64,000 nucleotides of DNA, taken from positions 151,812-215,811 of the forward strand of contig NZ_SDDX01000004.1 in NCBI RefSeq assembly GCF_004115925.1, in the 5' to 3' direction. The stretch is from Lelliottia nimipressuralis. GTDB taxonomy: Bacteria > Pseudomonadota > Gammaproteobacteria > Enterobacterales > Enterobacteriaceae. The translations under genes and the position numbers were made by a program. Below, one piece after another: positions 42,883 through 50,958 of the stretch. Position 1 is the stretch's first letter; each line of letters begins with the position of its first letter. The notes beneath the pieces were generated by a model. That model did no database searches, was not told the origin of the DNA, and saw nothing but the letters and a program-made list of their open reading frames with translations.

Positions 42883-44538
42883 ATGTTATCTGGGCAAACA
42901 CCCGCCCGGGTCTGGAACACGCGTCGCACTGAAAAAGCGCGCCGCCTGGCTTCCGTCCCGGTGCAAGGCAAGGTTCTGCCAACCGACGATCTTGTCGCCA
43001 TGCTGGAAAAACTGATTGCTCCGGGCGATAAAGTCGTACTGGAAGGCAACAACCAAAAGCAGGCTGATTTTCTGTCCCGTTCACTGGCCGAGGTCAATCC
43101 GCAAATCGTGCATGACCTGCATATGATCATGCCAAGCGTCGGTCGCAGCGAGCATCTCGATATCTTCGAAAAGGGCATCGCCCGCAAACTCGATTTCTCC
43201 TTCTCCGGAACCCAAAGCCTGCGTATTTCGCAGCTGCTGGAGGACGGCCAGCTCGAAATCGGCGCCATTCATACCTACATCGAACTCTACTCCCGCCTGT
43301 ACGTCGATCTTTCACCGAACGTGGCGCTGATTGCCGGTTTTAAAGCGGACCGCAAAGGCAACCTGTATACCGGCGCAAGCACCGAAGACACGCCTGCACT
43401 GGTGGAAGCCGCCGCGTTCCACGACGGGATCGTCATCGCTCAGGTGAACGAGTTGGTGGACGACGAGTGCGAGCTGCCGCGCGTCGATATTCCTGGCTCG
43501 TGGATTGATTACGTGGTCGTTGCCGACAAGCCGTTCTTCATCGAACCGCTCTTTACCCGCGACCCGCGTCTCATCAAACAAGAACACATCCTGATGGCGA
43601 TGATGGCGATTAAGGGCATCTACGCGGAACACCAGGTGCAGTCTCTGAACCACGGTATTGGCTTTAACACCGCTGCGATTGAGCTGCTGCTGCCGACCTA
43701 CGGCGAACAGCTCGGTCTGAAGGGTAAAATCTGTAAGCACTGGACCCTGAACCCGCATCCTACGCTGATTCCGGCGATTGAAAGCGGCTGGGTCGAGAGC
43801 GTTCACTGCTTCGGCGGTGAGCTGGGGATGGAAGAGTACATCCGTGCCCGTCCTGACGTGTTCTTTACCGGTGCCGACGGCTCTATGCGTTCTAACCGTG
43901 CATTCTGCCAGCTGGCAGGCCAGTACGCGGTGGATATGTTTATCGGTTCAACCCTCCAGGTTGACGGCTATGCCAACTCCTCGACTGTGACCCGCGGTCG
44001 CCTGTCGGGCTTCGGCGGTGCGCCAAACATGGGCCACGATCCCCACGGTCGTCGTCATGCCACACCAGCATGGCTCAACATGATCACCGAACCAGACCCG
44101 ATGCAGCGCGGTAAAAAGCTGGTGGTGCAGATGGTGGAAACTTTCCAGGCGGGCGTTAAACCGACCTTCGTGGAAAAACTCGATGCCGTTGAAGTGGCGA
44201 AAACCTCCGGGATGCCGCTGGCGCCAGTCATGATTTACGGCGATGACGTGACGCACGTGCTCACCGAAGAGGGGATTGCGTACCTCTATCGCGCTGAAAA
44301 TCTCGAAGAGCGCCGCGCAATGGTTGCGGCAGTGGCCGGGATCACCGACATCGGCCTGGGCGTGGACGCCAAACGCGTCGCTGCGCTGCGCCAGAGTGGC
44401 AAAGTGGTCTATCCGGAAGATATGGGTATTCGTCGTACCGATGCGACCCGATCTCTGCTGGCAGCCGGGAGTGTCTCTGACCTGGTGGAATGGTCTGGCG
44501 GTCTTTACAACCCACCTGCGAAATTCCGGAGCTGGTAA
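42883..44538 (+). CDS. mdcA: Malonate decarboxylase alpha subunit MdcA
   Basis: Acetyl-[ACP]:malonate ACP-transferase: swaps acetyl for malonyl on the MdcC thiol before decarboxylation. It has 551 residues, a coenzyme-A-transferase-like fold with LEGNNQKQADFLSRSL, FTGADGSMRSNRAFCQL and GFGGAPNMGHDPHGRRH. A strong AGGAGG lies 8 bases upstream. First gene of mdcABCDEFGH; the stop shares one base with mdcB. Cytoplasmic complex with MdcC, D and E. Confidence 0.96.
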   Translation: MLSGQTPARVWNTRRTEKARRLASVPVQGKVLPTDDLVAMLEKLIAPGDKVVLEGNNQKQADFLSRSLAEVNPQIVHDLHMIMPSVGRSEHLDIFEKGIARKLDFSFSGTQSLRISQLLEDGQLEIGAIHTYIELYSRLYVDLSPNVALIAGFKADRKGNLYTGASTEDTPALVEAAAFHDGIVIAQVNELVDDECELPRVDIPGSWIDYVVVADKPFFIEPLFTRDPRLIKQEHILMAMMAIKGIYAEHQVQSLNHGIGFNTAAIELLLPTYGEQLGLKGKICKHWTLNPHPTLIPAIESGWVESVHCFGGELGMEEYIRARPDVFFTGADGSMRSNRAFCQLAGQYAVDMFIGSTLQVDGYANSSTVTRGRLSGFGGAPNMGHDPHGRRHATPAWLNMITEPDPMQRGKKLVVQMVETFQAGVKPTFVEKLDAVEVAKTSGMPLAPVMIYGDDVTHVLTEEGIAYLYRAENLEERRAMVAAVAGITDIGLGVDAKRVAALRQSGKVVYPEDMGIRRTDATRSLLAAGSVSDLVEWSGGLYNPPAKFRSW

Positions 44539-45395
44539 TGAAACTTCTGCCACAGATTCAGGTTGAAGGCGGTGCCGAATGGCTGGCGCGAACCGCCACG
44601 CAGTGTCTGATTGACGAAGCACGATTAAGCCCGAAACCCGGTCTGGTGGACAGTCGGGGGAATGGCGCGCACCTGGATCTCTCGCTCGCGTTAATGGAGC
44701 GTTCCGCGCACAGCCTGACCCCCACGTTTCAGGCACTGGCACAGCAAAGCTGGCAGCGTCCGGCCGACATTGCGCTCAGACAAACCATCGGCAGGCTCGG
44801 CCGTGAGGGCGAGCAGAACATGATGGCGGCCACCCAGGGAGTGAACACCCACCGTGGCGCAATCTGGGCGCTCGGGCTGCTGGTAAGTGCGGTAGCGATG
44901 CTGGGCGGCGACGCGCGTCCGCAGACTATCGCACGGACTGCAGCCGAACTGGCCACGCTGCCCGATGACGCCGCCCCGAAAGTGTTCAGCAAAGGGCTTC
45001 GCGCCACGCACCGCTACCGGGTGCCGGGCGCACGTGAAGAGGCGCAGCAGGCGTTCCCACACGTTTTACAACGGGCACTGCCGCAGCTTCGTCTCAGCCG
45101 CCTGAACGGCAGCAGCGAATCGCACGCCAGGCTTGATGCGCTGATGGCCATCATGACCTCGCTGACCGACACCTGCGTGCTCTCCCGCGCCGGGATGGAA
45201 GGGCTGGAGACAATGCAGGACGGCGCTCGCGTCGTGCTGAATGCGGGCGGAACCGCGCAGCCGGAAGGCCAGCGCGCTTTGGCGGAACTTGACCGCCGGA
45301 TGCTGGCGCTCAACGCCTCTCCGGGTGGTGCCGCCGATCTGCTTGCCGCCACGCTGTTCCTCGACCGCGTCGAGACGCCTTATTCAAAGCATTAA
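44538..45395 (+). CDS. mdcB: Triphosphoribosyl-dephospho-CoA synthase MdcB
   Basis: Makes 2-prime-(5-triphosphoribosyl)-3-dephospho-CoA, precursor of the MdcC prosthetic group. It has 285 residues, CitG/MdcB family, with DEARLSPKPGLVDSRGNGAH near the N-terminus and GREGEQNMMAATQGVNTHRG. The start at 44538 overlaps the mdcA stop (TAATG); a longer reading from 44490 lies inside mdcA. Confidence 0.94.
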   Translation: MKLLPQIQVEGGAEWLARTATQCLIDEARLSPKPGLVDSRGNGAHLDLSLALMERSAHSLTPTFQALAQQSWQRPADIALRQTIGRLGREGEQNMMAATQGVNTHRGAIWALGLLVSAVAMLGGDARPQTIARTAAELATLPDDAAPKVFSKGLRATHRYRVPGAREEAQQAFPHVLQRALPQLRLSRLNGSSESHARLDALMAIMTSLTDTCVLSRAGMEGLETMQDGARVVLNAGGTAQPEGQRALAELDRRMLALNASPGGAADLLAATLFLDRVETPYSKH

Positions 45396-45404
45396 GAGGA
45401 TGTT

Positions 45405-45704
45405 ATGGAAAAAATCACATTGACCGTGCCAGCCAGCCGCGAAGTAAGCGGCAGGGCGCTGGCAGGGGTTGTCGGTTCTGGTGATATGGAGGTGTTATTC
45501 ACCGCCGACCAGAGCCAGACCTTAACCATCGATATCACCACTTCCGTTGACAACAGCCGTGGTCGCTGGGAGGCGCTATTCAACCGTCTGCACACCGTGA
45601 GCAGCCTGCCTGCCGGTCGCCTCACCATTCATGACTTTGGTGCCACCCCTGGCGTGGCGCGCATTCGTATTGAACAGGTCTTTGAAGAGGTGAGCCATGC
45701 GTGA
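45405..45704 (+). CDS. mdcC: Malonate decarboxylase acyl carrier protein MdcC
   Basis: Delta subunit carrying the phosphoribosyl-dephospho-CoA arm. It has 99 residues; S25 in GVVGSGDMEVLF corresponds to the serine modified in the Klebsiella protein. It follows mdcB by 9 bases and overlaps mdcD by 8. Confidence 0.95.
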   Translation: MEKITLTVPASREVSGRALAGVVGSGDMEVLFTADQSQTLTIDITTSVDNSRGRWEALFNRLHTVSSLPAGRLTIHDFGATPGVARIRIEQVFEEVSHA

Positions 45705-46530
45705 CGATCTGAGTTTTATCGAATTAAAAGCGCGCCAGCGTGCGCACGCGCTGCTGGACGATGGCAGCTACCGTGAACTGCTGGACCCGTTTGAAGGCAT
45801 TACCTCTCCGTGGCTCGGCGCACAGGGTATCGTGCCGCAGGCAGACGACGGGATGGTGGTCGCGAAAGGGACCATTAACGGTCAGCCCGCTGTCGTCGTG
45901 GCGATCGAAGGCGCGTTCCAGGGCGGCAGTATGGGCGAAGTCTCAGGGGCCAAAATGGCCGCCGCGCTGGAGCTGGCGGCAGAAGATAACCGCAACGGTA
46001 TTCCGACACAGGCGGTGCTTTGCCTCGAAACCGGCGGCGTTCGTCTGCAGGAAGCGAATCTCGGTCTGGCGGCGATTGCTGATATTCACGCGGCGATTGT
46101 CGATTTACGTCGTTATACGCCGGTCATCGGGATTGTCGCCGGGACCGTCGGTTGCTTCGGTGGGATGTCGATTGCGGCGGCCCTGTGCAGCTATCTGATT
46201 GTCACCCGCGAAGCACGTCTCGGTCTTAACGGCCCGCAGGTTATCGAGCAGGAAGCCGGGATTGATGAGTACGACTCACGCGACCGTCCGTTTATCTGGA
46301 GCATGACCGGCGGCGAAATCCGCTATGAAAGTGGTCTGGTGGATGCGCTGGTGGGTGACGGCGTGAACGCGGTGAAACAGGCGATGAACGAGGCCATTGC
46401 CAAAGGGGTTCCGGCTGCGCATCGCACCGATAACTATGACGATTATCTGAATCGTCTGAGCCATTTCGACACCCGCAAACAGGCGGATACCGAACAGATC
46501 CATGCGCTTTTTGCCCGGGAGGTGAAATGA
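45697..46530 (+). CDS. mdcD: Malonate decarboxylase beta subunit MdcD
   Basis: With MdcE decarboxylates malonyl-S-ACP to acetyl-S-ACP. It has 277 residues, carboxyltransferase (crotonase-like) fold, with GAFQGGSMGEVSGAKMAAAL and GIVAGTVGCFGGMSIAA. Overlaps mdcC by 8 bases and mdcE by 4. Confidence 0.96.
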   Translation: MRDDLSFIELKARQRAHALLDDGSYRELLDPFEGITSPWLGAQGIVPQADDGMVVAKGTINGQPAVVVAIEGAFQGGSMGEVSGAKMAAALELAAEDNRNGIPTQAVLCLETGGVRLQEANLGLAAIADIHAAIVDLRRYTPVIGIVAGTVGCFGGMSIAAALCSYLIVTREARLGLNGPQVIEQEAGIDEYDSRDRPFIWSMTGGEIRYESGLVDALVGDGVNAVKQAMNEAIAKGVPAAHRTDNYDDYLNRLSHFDTRKQADTEQIHALFAREVK

Positions 46531-47330
46531 TGACTACTACAATCAGCCGCGGCGAACTCTGGCTGCAAACGCTCGCCCCACATGCCCAACGTCTGTCAGG
46601 GCTATGCCCGTCCGTGCAGGCCGCTGACGGTGAACTGAACGGTGAAACCGTACGTTTCGTTGCCGTGGTCCCGGATGCTAACAACCATTTCCCGCGCGCC
46701 GCGCAGGGTGAAGTGGGGCTGCTGGAGGGCTGGACGCTGGCTAAAGTGGTGAGCGAAACCATTGCCGCTGATGCCGATAAAGCCGTTAAACGCCCTATCG
46801 TGGCGGTGATTGACGTACCCAGCCAGGCGTATGGCCGTCGCGAAGAGGCGTTCGGCATCCATCAGGCGCTGGCCGGTGCAGCTGCGGCGTATGCCAATGC
46901 GCGTCTGGCCGGTCATCCGGTCATCGGCCTCATCGTCGGTAAAGCGATGTCGGGTGCTTTCCTGGCACACGGCTACCAGGCAAACCGCCTGATTGCCTTT
47001 AACGACAAGGGCGTGTTGATTCATGCGATGGGCAAAGAGTCTGCCGCACGTATCACCCTGCGCACCGTCGATGCGCTGGAAAAACTGGCGGCCACCATCC
47101 CGCCAATGGCGTACGACATCAGTAACTACGCCACGCTGGGACTGCTCGCCGATCTGCTGGACATCAGCAATCCGGACGCCCCTTCCGACAGCGATCTGGC
47201 GCAGGTGAAAACCACTCTGCAACAGGCCATCAACGACGCACGTCAGGACACCTCGCTGAAAAGCCGTCTGGGTGCTGACAACCGCCGCAGCTCTGCTCTG
47301 GTACGCGAACGTATGCGAGCAAGCTGGTAA
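46527..47330 (+). CDS. mdcE: Malonate decarboxylase gamma subunit MdcE
   Basis: Second half of the decarboxylating carboxyltransferase. It has 267 residues with DVPSQAYGRREEAFGIHQAL and GLIVGKAMSGAFLAHGYQ. Two consecutive ATG codons begin it; the first overlaps the mdcD stop. A hairpin region separates it from mdcF. Confidence 0.95.
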   Translation: MMTTTISRGELWLQTLAPHAQRLSGLCPSVQAADGELNGETVRFVAVVPDANNHFPRAAQGEVGLLEGWTLAKVVSETIAADADKAVKRPIVAVIDVPSQAYGRREEAFGIHQALAGAAAAYANARLAGHPVIGLIVGKAMSGAFLAHGYQANRLIAFNDKGVLIHAMGKESAARITLRTVDALEKLAATIPPMAYDISNYATLGLLADLLDISNPDAPSDSDLAQVKTTLQQAINDARQDTSLKSRLGADNRRSSALVRERMRASW

Positions 47331-47341
47331 TTAAAAAAAAA

Positions 47342-47383
47342 GTCCTGCCAGATGCAGGACCTCGTGGGCGCACTCGCTGCGCC
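47342..47383. other. Two tandem hairpins between mdcE and mdcF
   Basis: GTCCTGC-CAGAT-GCAGGAC (47342-47360) and GGCGCA-CTCGC-TGCGCC (47367-47383). The first is preceded, not followed, by a 9-base A-run, so on the plus strand it is not a classical terminator, while in the antisense direction it would be one. On the mdc mRNA it may mark a processing or attenuation point ahead of the transporter gene. Confidence 0.6.
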
Positions 47384-47458
47384 TGCGCGGAAACCTGCAT
47401 CCTGAAAATAATAATCATCGCGCCAGTGCTATCTCTTTTTTTAAATTACAGGTGATTT

Positions 47459-48418
47459 ATGACTTACGTAATTGTTCATGCTCTTGCTCCGATTTTTGTC
47501 ATCATGCTGCTGGGATTCTGGGCCGGTAAGGCCAAAATGGTCGACAACAAAAATGTCTCCCTGCTGAATATCTTTGTGATGGATTTTGCGCTGCCTGCGG
47601 CGCTGTTTAGTGCCACAGTACAAACCCCGTGGACGGGTATCCTCGCCCAGTCGCCACTGATTCTGGTGCTGACGCTGGCGATGTGGATCACCTACGCGGC
47701 GATCTATTTCCTGGCCACCAAGGTCTTTAAAAAATCCCCGCAGGATGCGGCCGTACTGACCCTGACGGTGGCCCTGCCTAACTATGCGGCGCTCGGTCTG
47801 CCCATTCTCGGCAGCGTGCTCGGGGAAGGTTCGTCCACCTCGCTCTCCGTGGCGGTCTCCATCGCCTGTGGTTCTGTCCTGATGACGCCGTTCTGCCTGC
47901 TGATTCTGGAGCGCGAAAAAGCGCGCGCCGAAGGCGGCAACAGCGGTTCGACTCTGGCGATGCTGCCGGTGCTGATGTGGCGCTCTATCAAAAAACCGAT
48001 CGTAATGGGCCCGCTGCTTGGGGTAATTCTGTCGGCTATCGGTATCAAAATGCCGGAACTGGTTCTGGCGGCGATTAAACCGCTGGGTCTGGCGGCTACG
48101 GCGGCAGCGCTGTTCCTGACCGGGGTGATCCTCTCTGCGCGTAAACTGCAAATCAACACCATGGTGATCACGTCCACTATCGCCAAACTGCTGATTCAGC
48201 CTGCCATTGCCTGGGGTCTGGTGCTGATTTTCGGTCTGCATGGATCTGTGGCGATCACGGCAATTCTGATGATTGCGCTCTCCGCCGGTTTCTTTGGCGT
48301 GGTCTTCGGCAACCGTTTTGGCGTGCAGTCTCCTGATGCAGAAGCGGTGCTGCTGTTAAGCTCGGTCCTGTGTATCCTGTCTCTGCCGCTGTTTATCTCG
48401 CTGACTTCAGGAATGTAA
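47459..48418 (+). CDS. mdcF: MdcF, malonate transporter (AEC family)
   Basis: Inner-membrane auxin-efflux-carrier family protein expected to import malonate. It has 319 residues and about ten hydrophobic helices, beginning VIVHALAPIFVIMLLGFW; conserved segments VALPNYAALGLPILGSVLGE and LKPLG-like AAIKPLGLAATAAALFLTG. It replaces the MdcL/MdcM pair found in some other bacteria. AGGTG lies upstream; a 128-base gap separates it from mdcE. Confidence 0.93.
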   Translation: MTYVIVHALAPIFVIMLLGFWAGKAKMVDNKNVSLLNIFVMDFALPAALFSATVQTPWTGILAQSPLILVLTLAMWITYAAIYFLATKVFKKSPQDAAVLTLTVALPNYAALGLPILGSVLGEGSSTSLSVAVSIACGSVLMTPFCLLILEREKARAEGGNSGSTLAMLPVLMWRSIKKPIVMGPLLGVILSAIGIKMPELVLAAIKPLGLAATAAALFLTGVILSARKLQINTMVITSTIAKLLIQPAIAWGLVLIFGLHGSVAITAILMIALSAGFFGVVFGNRFGVQSPDAEAVLLLSSVLCILSLPLFISLTSGM

Positions 48419-48420
48419 TT

Positions 48421-49040
48421 ATGATCCCAACATTACGCCCGCACGATCTTATCTGGCTTAACGCGCGCGACGCGCTGGAAGGTATCACCGAATCCTGGGT
48501 GGATGGCGTGTGGCATACCGGTCTGCCTGTGGTGGTGCGGCGTGATGTTGATGGTACCGGACGGATCCCCGTCGGCGTGCGCGGTTTGAAGCGCGAGCAA
48601 CGCGCCGCCGGTTGGGTTAACCCCGAGCGCGTGACCCGTGTGGTATCTCCGGAAAATTTAAGCGTCGCGACCGATTTGCTGCGCTCGCCGTTTATCACCC
48701 AGCCGCCCGTGCAGGTGGCGTTTCAGGTTGCGCAGCAGGCGTGGTCCTGGACGTGGGGGATAACCGGCAGTACCGGCTACGCGCTGGCAACCGGCGTTCC
48801 GGTGATCCATGCCGAGAGCGATCTGGATCTGCTGATCCGGGCGCCGTGCCGCTTCCTCAGGAAGCGTTCCAGCGCTGGGCGGCGCAGCTCGGTAGTGCGT
48901 TGTGCCGCGTGGATACGCAGGTGGAAACCCCTGCGGGCGGGTTCGCGCTGAACGAGTGGTTGCGCGAGGGGAGAGCGCTGCTAAAAACGCATCGTGGGCC
49001 GCGCCTGGTGGCCGACCCGTGGGGCAGGGAGGAGTCATGA
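48421..49040 (+). pseudogene. mdcG: MdcG, phosphoribosyl-dephospho-CoA transferase, frameshifted
   Basis: MdcG attaches the prosthetic group to MdcC Ser25. The reading frame opens at ATG 48421 (MIPTLRPHDLIWLNARDALE) and matches the family through SDLDLLIRAP at about 48846. The remaining family sequence (PLPQEAFQRWAAQLGS to GPRLVADPWGREES) is in the next frame, which runs to a TGA at 49038-49040 that overlaps mdcH in the operon-typical ATGA. As written, frame 1 ends at 48951 after 176 residues, the last 34 foreign. A single lost base near 48846 (for example GCCGGTGCC to GCCGTGCC) explains it; restored length is about 206 residues. Genuine mutation or sequence error cannot be told apart here. 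Confidence 0.85.
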
Positions 49041-49933
49041 AAATTCTGTTTACCTTCCCGGGACAGGGGACGCAGCGTGCAGGCATGCTGCAGGACCTGC
49101 CGGGTACAGAGAGAGCGGTAGCGCGCGAAGTTCTGGGCGAAGAAGCGGATCGGCTGGATTCCCCCGACGCGCTGAAACACACCCGCGCGGTGCAACTGTC
49201 TCTTCTGATCGCTGGCGTTTCTTGGGCGCGAGAACTGGAACGACGCGGCGTGACGCCAGATATTGTCAGCGGTCTGTCGATTGGTGCTTATCCTGCTGCC
49301 GTGATCGCCGGTGCACTGACGTTTACCGACGCGCTTCGGCTGGTGGCCTTGCGCGGTGATTTGATGGAGCAGGCGTATCCCCACGGCTACGGTTTGACGG
49401 CCATCATGGGGCTGACGCTGCCACAGGTGGAGGCGCTGCTCGCGGGCACTGGCACGTACATCGCTAACCTTAACGCGGAAACGCAGATTGTGATTGCCGG
49501 CACCGATGAGGGAATGGCCGAAGTGGCAAAACGCGCGCTGGAGAAGGGCGCGAATAAAGCCCATCGGCTGGCGGTGAGTGTGCCTTCACATTGTGAACTG
49601 CTGGCGGCACCGGCGCAGAAACTGGCGGAGGCGTTCAGCCATGTGACCCTTTCTCGCCCGCGCTGTGCCTGGCTCAGTGGCAGTACCGGACGCGTATTAT
49701 GGGCGCCGGAGAAAATTGCCGACGATTTAGCCATGAACATGGCGCGTACGGTGCGCTGGCAGGAGGCAGTGATTTCCGCCAACGAGCGTGAGGCGCGACT
49801 GGCGATAGAAATGCCTCCCGGCGGTGTGCTGACGTGCCTGACGCGACAGGCGGCGTGGGAAGGCGAAGCGGTTTCGCTTGAGCGCAGCGGTGTGGATGTG
49901 GCGGTGCATCTGGCAAAACGTCTTCGCGGGTAG
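49037..49933 (+). CDS. mdcH: Malonyl-CoA:ACP transacylase MdcH
   Basis: Primes MdcC with malonyl (later exchanged for acetyl by turnover). It has 298 residues, FabD-like fold: FPGQGTQRAGM at the N-terminus, nucleophile S81 in SGLSIGAYPAAV (the family GxSxG) and H185 in SVPSHCELL. The start at 49037 was chosen from the ATGA overlap with the mdcG end; a reading from 48902 is in mdcG. Last gene of the operon, convergent with mdcR. Confidence 0.94.
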   Translation: MKILFTFPGQGTQRAGMLQDLPGTERAVAREVLGEEADRLDSPDALKHTRAVQLSLLIAGVSWARELERRGVTPDIVSGLSIGAYPAAVIAGALTFTDALRLVALRGDLMEQAYPHGYGLTAIMGLTLPQVEALLAGTGTYIANLNAETQIVIAGTDEGMAEVAKRALEKGANKAHRLAVSVPSHCELLAAPAQKLAEAFSHVTLSRPRCAWLSGSTGRVLWAPEKIADDLAMNMARTVRWQEAVISANEREARLAIEMPPGGVLTCLTRQAAWEGEAVSLERSGVDVAVHLAKRLRG

Positions 49934-50010
49934 TTTTTGCCTGTTGGCACCGGGCTTTTTGTTCCTGCAAAAACCTGGGCCGTTAACGCGGAGTTACACC
50001 CGGCAAAGCA

Positions 50011-50943
50011 TCAGCTACCGTCCTGCAAACTGCGGGCGTACATTCGCCCCTCTGCAGCCAGTGCCCGCAGGCTCGGGTCCTGCTCGCGGTTGCGGGCAAA
50101 GACAATCGCGATCAGCTGTTGCATCTGGTACGGCTGCGCCAGCTTCAGCAGCTGCACGGAGTTTTCGTAGACCTTTTTCATCCTGCCGGGCATCAGCGTA
50201 AAGCCCACACCCGCCTGCACCAGACTCAACATCGAGAAGATATCATTCACACGGGTGACGATTTCCGGCTCAAAACCGGCGATCTGGAACGCGTCCTGAA
50301 AACCGGCGTAGGTGGCAAACCCTTCCGCGAGCGAGACGAACTTCTGGTCTTTGTAATCCCGCAGATCGGCCAGGCCGTTACTGTTGAGTTTGGCCGACGC
50401 GGGCGCAGCGAGAAAAATGTCGTCGTGGAACAAGGGCAGCACTTCGAGGGTATTTCGGTCGATATCGCTTTCGGAGATGGAGATCAGGATTGCGTCCAGC
50501 GCGCCTTCATCGAGCAGATGGAGCAGGGTGTCGTTAGAGCCCATCGTCAGGTCCATCTCCAGATCCGGACGGCGCAGCTTCATCCCCATAATCAGCCGTG
50601 GGACGGTTTCCATCGTCAGGGAGTAAAGCGTACCGACGCGCAGGCGCCCCTGTCCTATCCCGGCAATTTTGCGCGACTCTTCCAGCCCGCGCTCCATCAC
50701 CTGCATCACTTCCTGGCAATACTCCAGCAGTGTCCAGGCGGAAGGTAACGCAATCAGATTGCGTCCTTTGTGGGTGAACAGCGGGCAGCGAACGTTCTCT
50801 TCAAGGGTATGCAGCGCGCGGTGTACGCTGACACCGCTCAGGCCCAGAGCCTCGGCGGTGCGGGCGATATTGCCCTTTTCCATGAAGGTCATGAAAATAC
50901 TCAGTTTGCGAAATGTGATGTCGCTCGTGATGTCGATAGTCAT
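50011..50943 (-). CDS. mdcR: MdcR, LysR-type regulator of malonate genes
   Basis: LysR-family transcription factor of 310 residues: N-terminal winged HTH (FMTFMEKGNIARTAEALGLS, VSVHRALHTLEENVRCPLF) and a C-terminal effector domain (RLRVGTLYSLTMETVPRL). Expected to activate mdcABCDEFGH with malonate. It lies at the far end of the locus, 8 kb from the mdcA promoter, and starts 15 bases after the yheS stop with AGGAAGG in the gap, so it is probably on the yheS transcript. Confidence 0.92.
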   Translation of the reverse strand: MTIDITSDITFRKLSIFMTFMEKGNIARTAEALGLSGVSVHRALHTLEENVRCPLFTHKGRNLIALPSAWTLLEYCQEVMQVMERGLEESRKIAGIGQGRLRVGTLYSLTMETVPRLIMGMKLRRPDLEMDLTMGSNDTLLHLLDEGALDAILISISESDIDRNTLEVLPLFHDDIFLAAPASAKLNSNGLADLRDYKDQKFVSLAEGFATYAGFQDAFQIAGFEPEIVTRVNDIFSMLSLVQAGVGFTLMPGRMKKVYENSVQLLKLAQPYQMQQLIAIVFARNREQDPSLRALAAEGRMYARSLQDGS

Positions 50944-50958
50944 AACCTTCCTGATCCC

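Noticed and set aside
48840..48856. Programmed -1 frameshifting in mdcG
   Set aside because: No slippery heptamer and no obvious downstream pseudoknot; a one-base deletion or sequencing error is simpler.
49934..50010. Terminator between mdcH and mdcR
   Set aside because: Short T and A runs and small stems are present, but no arrangement gives a convincing GC stem followed by a T-run on either strand.
42604..50958. Integrative element or transposon carrying mdc
   Set aside because: No integrase, transposase, tRNA attachment site or terminal inverted repeats were seen; only a 9-base direct repeat.
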